Notes: generated by a model not told the origin, from the sequence alone. Positions 1 through 8,979 are shown, counted from the first letter of the stretch. The stretch is DNA of 64,000 bases from Pseudomonas asiatica (GCF_009932335.1 NZ_BLJF01000001.1:3908501-3972500); one strand, 5' to 3'. Program-made: numbers and translations.

Positions 1-1527
1 CTGCTCCGCCGCCGCGCCCAGGGCCCGCGCCACACCGATGAAGTCCGGCGTATGTATATCCACCCCGACCGGCTCGATAGCCCGGTTGACCATGTACTTC
101 TTGATTTCCTCGTACCCCTGGTTGTTCCACAGCAGCACGATCAGCGGCACCTGCGCTTCCACCGCGCTGGCCAGCTCCGGCAAGGTGAACTGCAAACCGC
201 CATCACCAATCAGGCACACCGCAGGGGCACGCTCACCGACCTGCTCCGCGCTGCCCAGCCAGGCGCCCATGGCCGCCGGCAATGCGTAACCCAAGGTGCC
301 GTAGCCGGTCGATGCGTTAAACCAACGGCGTGGCTGGTCCATGTCCAGGGTCAGGTTGCCGGTGTACACCGGCTGGGTCGAATCGCCCACCAGAATGGCA
401 TTGGGCAGACGCTCGAGAATCGCACTCAGCAGACGCGTCTGGCTCAAGGTCGGCTGGTCCCAACCCGCCGCCAGTGCCTGGCGCAGCTTGGCCACCCGGG
501 CCTTGCCCCACGTGCTCTCACGCACGGATTGCGGCAGCGCCTGCAAGGCACCGAGCAGCGCCTCGGCGGCCAGTTCGGCATCGGCCACCAGCGACAGCGC
601 CGGCAGGTAATTGCGCACGGTCTGGTCCGGGTCGATGTCGATGCGCAACAGGCTGCCCGGGATCTCGAAACCACCTTTGAAGGTGACGTCATAGTCTGTT
701 TCGGCCAGTTCGGTGCCGATCGCCAGCACCACATCGGCCTCGGCCACCAGCGCCCGTGTGGCTGGCAGTGACTGGGTCGAGCCGATCTGCAGGGGGTGGC
801 TGGCCGGCAGCAGCCCCTTGGCATTGATGGTCAGCGCCACCGGCGCCTGCAGCTGTTCGGCCAGGCGCGCCAGCGCAGCGCCCGCGGCCAATGCACCGCC
901 CCCGGCCAGGATCAATGGCCGCCTTGCATTGGCCAGGCGCTCGGCCATCTGCGCCACGGCCTGCGGCGCTGCCCCTGCCCGGGTACTGCGCACCACGCGC
1001 CCCGGCAGCAGGTGATCGGCCGGTTCGACCAGCACGTCGAGCGGGATCTCGATATGCACCGGGCGCGGTCGGGCGCCTTCGAACACGGCGAATGCCCGAG
1101 CCAGCACCTGCGGCAGGTCATCGGCACTCATCAGGGTATGGGAAAACGCCGCCACACCCGACACCAGCGCGGCCTGGTTGGGCAACTCATGCAGCTTGCC
1201 ACGGCCACCGCCCAGCTGGTCGCGGGATTGCACGCTGGAAATCACCAGCATCGGGATCGAGTCGGCATAGGCCTGGCCCATGGCGGTGGTGATGTTGGTC
1301 ATCCCCGGGCCGGTGATGATGAAGCACACCCCCGGTTTACCGCGGGTCCGCGCATAGCCGTCGGCCATGAACCCGGCACCCTGCTCGTGGCGCGGGGTGA
1401 CATGGCGGATGGACGAACCCGCCAGGCCGCGGTAGAGCTCCACGGTATGTACACCAGGAATGCCGAAGACATGGTCAACACCATAGCCTTCAAGGAGTTT
1501 TACCAGTACTTCGCCGCAGGTCGCCAT
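1..1527 (-). CDS. TPP-dependent decarboxylase, acetolactate synthase-like (3' end outside window)
   Basis: The first 509 residues of a thiamine-pyrophosphate enzyme are visible; the C-terminus lies left of base 1. The N-terminal PYR domain carries the catalytic glutamate in RHEQGAGFMADGYAR (Glu48). The C-terminal PP domain has the TPP/Mg motif GDGG at 441-444, followed 27 residues later by NN at 468-469, the spacing expected for GDG-X(24-27)-NN. Family members are about 530-560 residues, so little is missing. It resembles the branch containing 5-guanidino-2-oxopentanoate decarboxylase (AruI) more than the biosynthetic IlvB enzyme, and no small subunit gene is adjacent. Family is secure; substrate is inference. 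It is divergent from the LysR gene at 1642, which is its likely regulator. Confidence 0.88.
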   Translation of the reverse strand, partial: MATCGEVLVKLLEGYGVDHVFGIPGVHTVELYRGLAGSSIRHVTPRHEQGAGFMADGYARTRGKPGVCFIITGPGMTNITTAMGQAYADSIPMLVISSVQSRDQLGGGRGKLHELPNQAALVSGVAAFSHTLMSADDLPQVLARAFAVFEGARPRPVHIEIPLDVLVEPADHLLPGRVVRSTRAGAAPQAVAQMAERLANARRPLILAGGGALAAGAALARLAEQLQAPVALTINAKGLLPASHPLQIGSTQSLPATRALVAEADVVLAIGTELAETDYDVTFKGGFEIPGSLLRIDIDPDQTVRNYLPALSLVADAELAAEALLGALQALPQSVRESTWGKARVAKLRQALAAGWDQPTLSQTRLLSAILERLPNAILVGDSTQPVYTGNLTLDMDQPRRWFNASTGYGTLGYALPAAMGAWLGSAEQVGERAPAVCLIGDGGLQFTLPELASAVEAQVPLIVLLWNNQGYEEIKKYMVNRAIEPVGVDIHTPDFIGVARALGAAAEQ

Positions 1528-1641
1528 TGGGTTTCACCGTGAATCTTGGTTGGGTTATGCCCCTATTGGACCCAGCCACGGCTATCGCCACAATGCAAAA
1601 AAACACATACTAGCCATGTCCTGCAATCATGGCTCAGCACA

Positions 1642-2517
1642 ATGAAACGCCTCCCGCCCCTGCCCGCCCTGCATACCTTCCTGGTCACTGCCCAGCACTG
1701 CAATTTCACCCGTGCCGGGCAGCAGTTGCATATCACCCAGGGCGCCGTCAGCCGGCAGATCGCGGCCCTCGAAGAGCATCTGGGCTATGCCTTGTTCCAG
1801 CGCCAGGCCCGTGGGTTGAGCCTGACCCGTGAAGGCCAGGACTGGCTGCCAAGGGTGCAACAGGTATTTGCGCTGATTGAACAAGGGGTGCGCGAGGTGG
1901 GTGGGCGCAGCACTACCTTGCAGCTCAAGGCACCGACCTGCGTGATGCGCTGGCTGCTGCCACGCCTGATGGAATGGCAGGCGCTACGCCCGGATGTACC
2001 GGTGGAGCTGACCACCACGGTGCAACATGGAGTTGACTTTCGCCGCGAGGGTTTCGATGCGGCGGTGGTGTATGGCGATGCGCCGAACCACGGGCTGCGC
2101 GTGCGCAAGCTGTTCGATGAGCAGCTGACGCCGGTGTGCGCGCCGTCACTGCGCGAGGGGCCGGTGCCGTTGCAGCAGGTCGAGGACCTGGCGCGACACA
2201 TGCTGCTGCACCCCTCGCGGAATGAGCATGACTGGCGGTTGTGGCTGCAGGCAGCCGGGGCAACGCTGGCCATTCAAGGCCCGAAGCAGCATTTCGAGAC
2301 GCTGGACATGGCAATGGCCATGGCCTCGCAGGGCACCGGTGTGGCCATCGGCGACTGGTCGCTGATCGGCGATGACTTGCGCGGGGGGCGGTTGTGCATG
2401 CCGTTTGCGCTGAAGGTGATGACCGGCAAGGGGTATTACCTGGTGAGCCAGGCCAAGAGCTTGCCGGCGGGGTTGGGGGAGTTGCTGGATTGGCTGGAAC
2501 ACCAGGCCAGCCAGTGA
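1642..2517 (+). CDS. LysR-family transcriptional regulator (GcvA-like)
   Basis: 291-residue LysR regulator with an N-terminal winged helix-turn-helix (about residues 5-63, including ITQGAVSRQIAALEEHLG) and a periplasmic-binding-protein-like effector domain. The ATG at 1642 places MKRLPPLPALHTF at the start, the usual GcvA-type beginning; an upstream in-frame TTG at 1546 would add 32 residues unlike the family. It is divergent from the TPP-dependent decarboxylase with a 114-bp shared gap, the usual arrangement for a LysR protein controlling its neighbour. The effector is unknown. Confidence 0.9.
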   Translation: MKRLPPLPALHTFLVTAQHCNFTRAGQQLHITQGAVSRQIAALEEHLGYALFQRQARGLSLTREGQDWLPRVQQVFALIEQGVREVGGRSTTLQLKAPTCVMRWLLPRLMEWQALRPDVPVELTTTVQHGVDFRREGFDAAVVYGDAPNHGLRVRKLFDEQLTPVCAPSLREGPVPLQQVEDLARHMLLHPSRNEHDWRLWLQAAGATLAIQGPKQHFETLDMAMAMASQGTGVAIGDWSLIGDDLRGGRLCMPFALKVMTGKGYYLVSQAKSLPAGLGELLDWLEHQASQ

Positions 2518-2523
2518 GGGCCT

Positions 2524-2545
2524 CTTCGCGGGCACGCCCGCGAAG
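2524..2545. repeat. REP-type hairpin (GCGGG flavour)
   Basis: Perfect 10-bp inverted repeat CTTCGCGGGC / GCCCGCGAAG with a 2-base loop, between the convergent LysR and NAD(P)-binding genes. It is the stem of the P. putida REP family seen many times in this window and may also act as a bidirectional terminator. Confidence 0.8.
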
Positions 2546-2553
2546 CAGGCGAC

Positions 2554-3168
2554 TCAATAGCCGACAGTGAAACGCTGCCGCGAATGCGCCGGCTTTTCCA
2601 GTTCGTCGAGCATGGCAATCGCGTAATCGGCAAAGGTGATCCAGCTCTTGCCATCCGCGCCGATCAACAGATGATCCTTGCCCAGCTTGTAATGCCCGCT
2701 GCGCTCACCTTCAACGAACTCCGCCGACGGCGACAGGAAGGTCCAGTCCAGGTTCGGCTCCCGTTGCAACGCTTCCAGAAAACGCACCCCGGCAGTGGCC
2801 TCGGCCTTGTATGCCTCGGGGAAGTCCGGGCTGTCGATCACCCGATGCCCAGACGGCAGCAACAGGCTGCCGGCCCCACCTACCACCAGCAGGCGCCTGA
2901 CCCTGGCCCGCTTGACCGGCTCGATGATGGCGTGTGGCTCGATGGTCGAGAAATGCGCCGCACTCAGCACCGCATCCACACCCGCGACCGCCGCTTGCAG
3001 GGCTGCGCTGTCCTTGGCATCCAGCGCCTTGACGGTCACCCCCTCCCGCCCCTGCAACCGCGACGGGTCGCGGGCGATGGCCAGCACACTGTGACCACGG
3101 CGCAGGGCCTCCTCCAGCAACTGGCTGCCAGCGCGGCCGGTGGCACCGATGATTGCAATCTTGCTCAT
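2554..3168 (-). CDS. NAD(P)-dependent oxidoreductase, NmrA/NAD(P)H-binding family
   Basis: 204-residue single-domain Rossmann protein. The dinucleotide motif GATGRAG is at residues 8-14 directly after the first beta strand (MSKIAII), and basic residues after the second strand (ARDPSRL) suggest NADP(H). This is the atypical short-chain dehydrogenase group of flavin-reductase-like/NmrA-like proteins such as YwnB. It lies 27 bp downstream of the MBL-fold gene on the same strand, so the two are probably co-transcribed. The LysR gene at 4175, divergent from the pair, may control them. Substrate unknown. Confidence 0.85.
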   Translation of the reverse strand: MSKIAIIGATGRAGSQLLEEALRRGHSVLAIARDPSRLQGREGVTVKALDAKDSAALQAAVAGVDAVLSAAHFSTIEPHAIIEPVKRARVRRLLVVGGAGSLLLPSGHRVIDSPDFPEAYKAEATAGVRFLEALQREPNLDWTFLSPSAEFVEGERSGHYKLGKDHLLIGADGKSWITFADYAIAMLDELEKPAHSRQRFTVGY

Positions 3169-3195
3169 GGGATACTCTCCATCAGTTGAACGGAA

Positions 3196-4071
3196 CTACC
3201 ACTTCATCTCGCCCTTGGCGACCTTGGCCCCCAGCTCCAGCGAGCTTTCATCGGCCAGGCTCGGGTAACGTCGCTTCATCGCCGCGATCAACGCACCGGC
3301 GTCTTTCGCCTGGGCGGTCTCGGCATCGAAGTCACGAATGTAGTTCGCCGTGAAATGCACGGCCTCCAGCGATCGACTGCTGCCCCCCAGGTAATGTCCG
3401 GGGATGACCGTACGCGGCGCCAGCGCTTCGATGTGCGCCAGGGTGCCGAGCCAGTCGGCGTGGGACTTGGTCGTTTGCGTGTCGGCCATCCACACATGAA
3501 TGTTCTCCGACACCACCACGCCACCGACCACCGCCTTGATCGACGGGATCCACACAAAACTGCGGTCAGGTTGCGAGCCGTCGAGGCCGACCACCTCAAG
3601 GTCCTGCCCTTCCAGCGTCAGGCGGTTGCCTTCGAGCACCTGTGGCAGCACCAGCCGCGCCGGCTTGTCCGCGCCCATCTGCGGGCCCCAGTAGGCCAGC
3701 TTGGCATCCTTGGTCTGGCGGATATGGGCAACCGTGGCGGCCGACGCCAGCACCTTGGCGTCCGGGAAGGCCTGGGTCAGGGTATCCAGGCCGAAGTAGT
3801 AGTCCGGGTCGCCATGGCTGATGTAGATAGTGGTCAGCTGCTTGCCGCCTGCCCGCAGGCGCTGCACCAGCTGCTCGGCCTGGGCCTTGCCGAACTGGGC
3901 ATCGACGAGGATGGCGTCGTGCTCGCCGCTGACGATCACCGAACTGACCGGGAAGATCGCCTCATGCCCGGGGTTGTAAACCTCCAGCCGCAAGGGGTCG
4001 GCAGCCAGCGCCGGGCCGGCCAGGGTCACACAGGCCAGCAGCAGGCCACGCAGAGGAGTGAAAAGAGACAT
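3196..4071 (-). CDS. Exported metallo-beta-lactamase-fold protein with altered metal motif
   Basis: 291 residues with a Sec signal peptide (residues 1-23, cleavage after ALA). The rest has the MBL fold: strands ending in ILVDAQFG (54-61) and the loop ISHGDPDYYFG (84-94), where the classical HxHxDH zinc motif stands. Here the positions read His86-Gly-Asp88-Pro-Asp90-Tyr91, so the second and third histidines are replaced. A later VIPGHYLGG keeps His226. The active site is therefore non-canonical: one metal, altered metal, or lost hydrolase activity. It is the first gene of a probable two-gene operon with the NAD(P)-binding protein. Periplasmic location is inferred from the signal peptide. Confidence 0.85.
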   Translation of the reverse strand: MSLFTPLRGLLLACVTLAGPALAADPLRLEVYNPGHEAIFPVSSVIVSGEHDAILVDAQFGKAQAEQLVQRLRAGGKQLTTIYISHGDPDYYFGLDTLTQAFPDAKVLASAATVAHIRQTKDAKLAYWGPQMGADKPARLVLPQVLEGNRLTLEGQDLEVVGLDGSQPDRSFVWIPSIKAVVGGVVVSENIHVWMADTQTTKSHADWLGTLAHIEALAPRTVIPGHYLGGSSRSLEAVHFTANYIRDFDAETAQAKDAGALIAAMKRRYPSLADESSLELGAKVAKGEMKW

Positions 4072-4174
4072 CGCAAACGCCCGTCAGATGAACAATGCCC
4101 AACAGCTTAGTTGCCTAATCCGTGACAAAAAATGCGATGCTCGAACATAGTTTGTTTCTGAAACCGGGCAAATC

Positions 4175-5080
4175 ATGGACCGTCTCAACGCCATGCGCGT
4201 TTTCGTCACCGTCGTCGACCTGGGCAGCCAGTCGGCGGCGGCGGATCATCTGCAACTGTCCCGGCCGGTGGTTTCGCGCTACCTGGCAGAGCTGGAAGAC
4301 TGGGTTGGCGCACGGCTGATGCAGCGCACCACACGCAAGCTCAGCCTCACCGCCGCCGGCCAGGAAACCCTGCCCCGCTGCCGGCAATTGCTGGAATTGG
4401 CTGGCGACCTGCAGGCCGCGGTGCAGCAGCCGGATGACGCGCCCAAGGGCGCGCTGCGCATCAGCGTCAGCACCTCATTCGGCCAGGCCCAACTGGTGGA
4501 TGCTGTGGCCGATTACGTCCGACGCTACCCCGGGGTGAAGGTGGAACTACAGATGCTCGATCGCACGGTCAACCTGGTGGACGAGCGCATCGACCTGGCC
4601 ATACGCACCAGCAATGACCTGGACCCCAACCTGATCGCCCGGCGCCTGAGCGTATGCCGCTCGGCTGTGTGTGCGGCACCGGCCTACCTGCGCGAGCACG
4701 GCACGCCGCAACGGGTCGAGGAACTGAGCCGGCACAACTGCCTGACACATGCCTACTTCGGCCACAGCCTGTGGCATTTCGAGGTAGCCGGCCAGCAAGT
4801 CGCCGTGCCAGTGGCGGGGAACATCAGTGCCAACGAGGCGATGACACTGCAGAAGGCGGCGCTGGCCGGCGCAGGTATCGCCATGCTGCCGACCTACCAG
4901 GCCGCGCAGGCCCTGCGCCGGGGTGAACTGGTGCGCCTGCTGCCCGAAGCCAGGCCACGCGAGCTGAACCTGAATGCGGTATACACCTCACGCAAGCACA
5001 TGCCGGCGACCTTGCGCAGCATGCTGGATTTTCTTGTGCAGCGGTTCAAGGACGAACCGGAGTGGGATCAGGACTTGTAA
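4175..5080 (+). CDS. LysR-family transcriptional regulator
   Basis: 301 residues. The winged helix MDRLNAMRVFVTVVDLGSQS opens at residue 1, and the recognition helix lies around LSRPVVSRYLAELE. The C-terminal LysR substrate-binding domain is full length and belongs to the common CrgA/DmlR-like group. It is divergent from the MBL-fold/oxidoreductase pair (103-bp gap) and convergent with the oxaloacetate decarboxylase gene. It probably regulates the divergent pair, on arrangement alone. Confidence 0.88.
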   Translation: MDRLNAMRVFVTVVDLGSQSAAADHLQLSRPVVSRYLAELEDWVGARLMQRTTRKLSLTAAGQETLPRCRQLLELAGDLQAAVQQPDDAPKGALRISVSTSFGQAQLVDAVADYVRRYPGVKVELQMLDRTVNLVDERIDLAIRTSNDLDPNLIARRLSVCRSAVCAAPAYLREHGTPQRVEELSRHNCLTHAYFGHSLWHFEVAGQQVAVPVAGNISANEAMTLQKAALAGAGIAMLPTYQAAQALRRGELVRLLPEARPRELNLNAVYTSRKHMPATLRSMLDFLVQRFKDEPEWDQDL

Positions 5081-5096
5081 GGCCGCTCCTACAGGA
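5080..5096. repeat. Half REP element (GCTCCTACAGG head)
   Basis: GGCCGCTCCTACAGG just after a LysR stop codon matches one outer arm of the GCGGCC-flavour REP elements found complete elsewhere here. No partner arm is nearby, so it looks like a remnant. Confidence 0.5.
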
Positions 5097-5105
5097 ATGG
5101 CACTG

Positions 5106-5975
5106 TCACTCCTCGACGCTCATGTACTCCTTGGCCCAGCGGATGTAGTCCTCGGGCTGGGTGTAGGTGTGCGAGAGTTCGGTGGCGCTGAGGTTTTCCG
5201 ACTTGTTCTGCTGGCCGCGCTGCAGCCGCAGGCAATCGTAGGTGGCCTTGATGGCGGCAAAGTAGGCCGCGTGACCATCGACTACGATGCGCACGCCCAG
5301 GCGTGCCAGGCGCTCGTCGTCACGCAGGTTCGGGTTGCCGTAGGTCACCAGCATCAATGGCACCGTCAGGTGCTCGGCAATCTGCTCGAGTTGCTCGAAG
5401 TCCTTCACCCCCACCATGCAGATGCCATCGGCTCCGGCCTTCTGGTAGCTCTGGGTACGCACGATGATTTCTTCGGTGGTGAGCACGCCAGCGTTGGTCC
5501 GGGCAATGATCGACAGCGACGAATCGACCCGTGCCTCCAGCGCCGCACGGATCTTGCCTACGCCCTCTTCAACCGGGATCAGGTCGGTGGACTTGCGCCC
5601 GAACTGGGCAGGCAGCAGGGTGTCCTCGATGGTCAGCGCAGCCACGCCGGCGCGCTCCAGTTCGATGACCGTGCGCATGACGTTCAGCGCGTTGCCATAG
5701 CCATGGTCGGCGTCAGCCAGCACCGGCAGTTGTGCCACACGACCAATTCGGGTGGCCTGCTCGACGAACTCGCTGAGGGTGATCAGGGCGAAGTCCGGTG
5801 CAGCCAGTACCTGCAGCGAAGCGACGGAGCCACCGAGGATGCCGACCTCGAAGCCCAGGTCTGCGGCAATGCGTGCCGACATCGGGTCGAACACCGATGC
5901 GGTGTGATAACAGGAACCTGAAGCGAGCAGCTCGCGGAAGGCAAAACGCAGATCTTGATGGGAAGCCTTGGGCAT
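5106..5975 (-). CDS. Oxaloacetate decarboxylase (isocitrate lyase/PEP mutase superfamily)
   Basis: 289 residues, the exact length of the Pseudomonas soluble oxaloacetate decarboxylase group whose P. aeruginosa member (PA4872) was characterised biochemically. The TIM barrel has the superfamily features: a metal/substrate loop [14 protein letters not shown], the helix-swapped strand [12 protein letters not shown], and [13 protein letters not shown]4872-type enzymes decarboxylate oxaloacetate to pyruvate with Mg2+. The ATG at 5975 follows GGAG with good spacing; the frame stays open 58 codons further upstream, but that part looks like a leader region. The upstream region contains an NtrC-like palindrome (6141-6159). 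Confidence 0.87.
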   Translation of the reverse strand: MPKASHQDLRFAFRELLASGSCYHTASVFDPMSARIAADLGFEVGILGGSVASLQVLAAPDFALITLSEFVEQATRIGRVAQLPVLADADHGYGNALNVMRTVIELERAGVAALTIEDTLLPAQFGRKSTDLIPVEEGVGKIRAALEARVDSSLSIIARTNAGVLTTEEIIVRTQSYQKAGADGICMVGVKDFEQLEQIAEHLTVPLMLVTYGNPNLRDDERLARLGVRIVVDGHAAYFAAIKATYDCLRLQRGQQNKSENLSATELSHTYTQPEDYIRWAKEYMSVEE

Positions 5976-6140
5976 GATCACTCCGCAAAATAAGTTGAAA
6001 TTCGAACGGTAACTACCGACCCCTGTAATCGGGTCTACCTGGCCTGTTCCAACCGTCGCCATCTGGGCGGTCATGCTCGACATGCAGGCAGAGGAATAAA
6101 AGGTGTGGGAGACAGCGGCGCAAAAACCTGCGGCATAATG

Positions 6141-6159
6141 TTGCACCAAGGTGGTGCAA
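6141..6159. promoter_or_regulatory. NtrC-type palindrome
   Basis: TTGCACCAAGGTGGTGCAA is a perfect 8-bp inverted repeat around a 3-base centre. Its core TGCACC-N5-GGTGCA equals the enterobacterial NtrC-binding consensus. It is 166 bp upstream of the oxaloacetate decarboxylase start and 257 bp upstream of the exporter start, typical enhancer distances. No clear sigma-54 promoter was seen, so function is inferred. Confidence 0.5.
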
Positions 6160-6294
6160 AGCCCCGATTTTCAGCCTCTGTGGCATACCAACGATATCAC
6201 GCAGCCATGCAGCACTGAACGAATGCGCCAATGCCGATCTTGCATAGGGGATGCAGATAGTGGATAGGAAGCTACCTAACTCAGGTTACAATTT

Positions 6295-6392
6295 CGGGGC
6301 CCCTTCGCGGGCACGCCCGCTCCCACAGGTACACCACAGCCTTCAAGCCCTGTGTTGTACCTGTGGGAGCGGGCGTGCCCGCGAAGAGGCCT
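6295..6392. repeat. Paired REP (REPIN), GCGGG flavour
   Basis: Two inverted copies of the REP head face each other: CTTCGCGGGCACGCCCGCTC at the left and its complement at the right, separated by about 35 bp. They can fold into one long stem. The element ends 23 bp before the GTG start of the DHA2 exporter, so it is probably in that transcript's leader. Confidence 0.8.
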
Positions 6393-6415
6393 CAACCGAT
6401 AAACAAGGTATCCCC

Positions 6416-7867
6416 GTGACCGCCGCCCTGCCCCCCACCACCCTGCGCAACGTGCTCACCGCCCTGATGCTGGCGATCTTCCTCGGCGCCCTGGACCAGA
6501 CCATCGTTGCCGTCTCCCTGCCGGCGATCTCGGCGCAGTTCAACGATGTCGGCCTGCTGGCCTGGGTCATCTCCGGCTACATGGTGGCGATGACCGTGGC
6601 CGTGCCGATCTACGGCAAGCTGGGCGACCTGTACGGGCGGCGCAGGATGATCCTCACCGGCATCAGCCTGTTCACCCTGGCCTCGATCGCCTGCGCCCTG
6701 GCCCAGGACATGCAACAGCTGGTGCTGGCCCGGGTACTGCAGGGCATCGGTGCCGGTGGCATGGTCTCGGTGAGCCAGGCGATCATCGGCGACTTCGTAC
6801 CCCCACGAGAGCGCGGCCGCTACCAGGGATACTTCAGCAGCATGTACGCGGTGGCCAGTGTCGCCGGCCCGGTGCTGGGCGGCTGGTTGACCGAATACCT
6901 GTCATGGCGCTGGGTGTTCTGGATCAACCTGCCGCTGGGGCTGGTTGCACTGTGGGCGATCCGCCGCGCCCTCGGCGGCATGCCGGTGCAGCGCCGCGAG
7001 GCGCAGGTGGATTACCTGGGTGCCGTTTTGCTGATTCTCGGCCTGGGTAGCCTGTTGCTGGGCATTACCCTGGTCGGCCAGGGCCACGCCTGGGTCGACC
7101 CGGCCGTGCTGGCCTTGTTCGCCTGCGCCGCGCTGGGCTTGATGCTGTTCATCGCCCATGAGCGCCGCTGCCCGGAGCCGCTGCTGCCGCTCGGCCTGTT
7201 CGGCAATCGCGTGGCGGTGCTGTGCTGGGGCGTGATCTTCTTCGCAAGCTTCCAGTCGATCTCCCTGACCATGCTTATGCCGTTGCGCTACCAGGGCATC
7301 ACCGGTGCCGGCGCCGACAGTGCTGCCCTGCACCTCCTGCCGCTGGTGATGGGGCTGCCCATGGGTGCCTTCACCGGCGGGCGCATGACTAGTCTGACCG
7401 GGCGCTACAAGCCGCAGATTCTGGCCGGCGCACTGCTGATGCCACTGGCCATTTTCGCCATGGCGCTGACCCCGCCGCAGTCGGTCTTGCTCAGTGCACT
7501 GTTCATGCTGCTGACCGGCATCGCTTGCGGGCTGCAGTTTCCGACCTCGCTGGTAGGCACACAAAGCGCGGTGGACAGCAAGGACATCGGCGTGGCCACC
7601 AGCACCACCAACCTGTTCCGCTCGCTAGGTGGGGCCATGGGGGTGGCGTGCATGTCCAGCCTGCTGCTGGCGCTGCTGCACCAGGGCGGGTTCGAGTCGC
7701 TGGGTAATCCGTTGCTGGGGAGCCTGAAGGCCGGTGAAGTGGACCTGGTGACACAGGGGCGGTTGCTCGAGACGTTCCGGCAGTTGTTGATGGGGAGTGC
7801 CGGGGTAGCCGTGCTGGGACTGTTTGCAGCGTTTGCATTGCCCGACCGGCAACTGCGCGGACGCTAG
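6416..7867 (+). CDS. Drug:H+ antiporter, MFS DHA2 family (EmrB/QacA type)
   Basis: 483 residues with about 14 predicted transmembrane segments. The first helix carries the DHA2 signature MLAIFLGALDQTIVAVSLPA, and the motif-A loop GKLGDLYGRRRM lies between TM2 and TM3. An antiporter motif-C-like GPVLGGWLTEYLSWRW follows in TM5. The GTG at 6416 is chosen because AAGGTA stands 5 bases upstream and an MTAALPPTTLRNVL start matches the family; the frame extends upstream only into the REP element. An inner-membrane multidrug or dye exporter is likely. No EmrA-like partner is adjacent, so it probably works alone. It converges on ttgR. Confidence 0.9.
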   Translation: MTAALPPTTLRNVLTALMLAIFLGALDQTIVAVSLPAISAQFNDVGLLAWVISGYMVAMTVAVPIYGKLGDLYGRRRMILTGISLFTLASIACALAQDMQQLVLARVLQGIGAGGMVSVSQAIIGDFVPPRERGRYQGYFSSMYAVASVAGPVLGGWLTEYLSWRWVFWINLPLGLVALWAIRRALGGMPVQRREAQVDYLGAVLLILGLGSLLLGITLVGQGHAWVDPAVLALFACAALGLMLFIAHERRCPEPLLPLGLFGNRVAVLCWGVIFFASFQSISLTMLMPLRYQGITGAGADSAALHLLPLVMGLPMGAFTGGRMTSLTGRYKPQILAGALLMPLAIFAMALTPPQSVLLSALFMLLTGIACGLQFPTSLVGTQSAVDSKDIGVATSTTNLFRSLGGAMGVACMSSLLLALLHQGGFESLGNPLLGSLKAGEVDLVTQGRLLETFRQLLMGSAGVAVLGLFAAFALPDRQLRGR

Positions 7868-7879
7868 AAGCTACGCGAT

Positions 7880-8003
7880 CTCTGTGGGAGCGGCCTTGTG
7901 TCGCGAAAGGGCCGCGACGCGGCCCCAGGATTTCAGCAGTGATGCACAAATTGCCGGGGCTGCTGCGCAGCCCTATCGCGACACAAGGCCGCTCCCACAG
8001 GAT
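7880..8003. repeat. Paired REP (REPIN), GCGGCC flavour
   Basis: TGTGGGAGCGGCCTTGTGTC begins the left copy and its complement ends the right copy. Inner arms (GAAAGGGCCGCGACGCGGCCC and CTGCTGCGCAGCC) add two small hairpins. It lies between the convergent DHA2 exporter and ttgR and could terminate both. Confidence 0.8.
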
Positions 8004-8088
8004 CTGTGATTTGTTCAAGGTCATCCGGAAGCATTAATCCCCCCTTAACACAAAGGGGTAACACTCCCTCACAATCCTTAACAAAGTG

Positions 8089-8721
8089 TCATTTGCGCAG
8101 AGCCGGGCTCAAGCGCAGCATATCCAGCCCGGTGTCGACCCATTTTTCGACATCCTTCAACAAATCGACACTGTCAGGCAGCAACAGCCAGCGCCCGATC
8201 AGGCCATCGACATAGGCGAACATGGCCACCGCCGCGCGCTCGACATCAAGCTCGCCTGGCAACTGGCCCCGGCGCACGGCATTGGCCAACGCCAGGGTGA
8301 TGCCCTTGTGGCAATCCAGCACAGCAGCCTGGCGCTGCTGGCGAATTTCACACATGTCATCGGTGAACTCGCACTTGTGATGCAGGATTTCGTTGATACG
8401 CCTGGTTCGGGCATCGAGCACCAGCTCGTTGAACACTTGCAGCAACAGCTTGCGCATGCAGCCAAGCGGGTCCACTTCGTCCTCGCTTTCGCTCGCCCGC
8501 GCCAGGTGGTCATGGGTTTCATGCAGGCTGTCGAGCAACGCCTGCACCAACTCGGCCTTGTTGTTGAAATGCCAGTAGATCGCTCCTCGCGTCACACCCG
8601 CCAGTTCGGCGATGTCGGCCAGGGTGGTTCGCGCAACCCCGCGCTTGTAGAAGGCCTTTTCCGCCGCCTCGATGATCTGGGCGCGGGTTTCCTGGGCTTC
8701 TTCTTTGGTTCGACGGACCAT
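8089..8721 (-). CDS. ttgR: TtgR, TetR-family repressor of the ttgABC efflux pump
   Basis: 210 residues, the known length of TtgR. The N-terminal TetR helix-turn-helix covers about residues 10-57 ([20 protein letters not shown]). The C-terminal all-helical domain contains the multidrug pocket region found in TtgR/AcrR proteins. TtgR binds antibiotics, flavonoids and some aromatic solvents, which release it from DNA. The gene is divergent from ttgABC, and the shared 258-bp gap holds the operator at about 8845-8884, so it represses both the pump and itself. Confidence 0.96.
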   Translation of the reverse strand: MVRRTKEEAQETRAQIIEAAEKAFYKRGVARTTLADIAELAGVTRGAIYWHFNNKAELVQALLDSLHETHDHLARASESEDEVDPLGCMRKLLLQVFNELVLDARTRRINEILHHKCEFTDDMCEIRQQRQAAVLDCHKGITLALANAVRRGQLPGELDVERAAVAMFAYVDGLIGRWLLLPDSVDLLKDVEKWVDTGLDMLRLSPALRK

Positions 8722-8844
8722 GGCAGTACAAACCTCATCTGCCCCGAACGCGCGGCGCGTGCGGGGAACACTCCGGGGGCACCTCTGCAGGGTGCCTCGC
8801 GGGGGAGCTAATCAAGAGCTGTGGCAGTACCCGAGTACAACCCA

Positions 8845-8884
8845 GCGGTATTTACAAACAACCATGAATGTAAGTATATTCCTT
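8845..8884. promoter_or_regulatory. ttgA promoter with overlapping TtgR operator
   Basis: TTTACA (8851-8856) and TATATT (8875-8880) form a sigma-70 promoter with an 18-bp spacer facing ttgA. Inside it, TTACA (8852-8856) and TGTAA (8869-8873) form the inverted repeat of the published TtgR operator, which covers the same sequence in P. putida. Repressor binding would block RNA polymerase directly. Confidence 0.88.
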
Positions 8885-8979
8885 AGCAAGCTATTTATCC
8901 ACCGGATAGCAATTTTTCCAGATCAAGACTCTTCCATTACTCTTGAGCGTCTCCCAGCTCCAGCGACCCGAGGATCCTC

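Larger units (their letters stand above)
5976..6415. other. Divergent intergenic region between oxaloacetate decarboxylase and DHA2 exporter genes
   Basis: 440 bp without a convincing gene. The half next to the decarboxylase is AT-richer and should hold its promoter, plus the palindrome at 6141-6159. The half next to the exporter holds a paired REP (6295-6392). I looked for a sigma-54 -24/-12 element on both strands next to the palindrome and found none that fits well. Confidence 0.7.

Noticed and set aside
1546..1641. Upstream TTG start for the first LysR gene
   Set aside because: It adds 32 residues without LysR similarity and lies in the divergent promoter region.
5976..6149. N-terminal extension of 58 codons on the oxaloacetate decarboxylase
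   Set aside because: The ATG at 5975 has GGAG at correct spacing and gives the 289-residue length of the enzyme family; the extension has no family match and overlaps the regulatory palindrome.
6160..6250. Sigma-54 promoter next to the NtrC-type palindrome
   Set aside because: TGGCAT at about 6181 and TTGC at about 6240 do not sit at the required -24/-12 spacing; no strand fits the GG-N10-GC rule.
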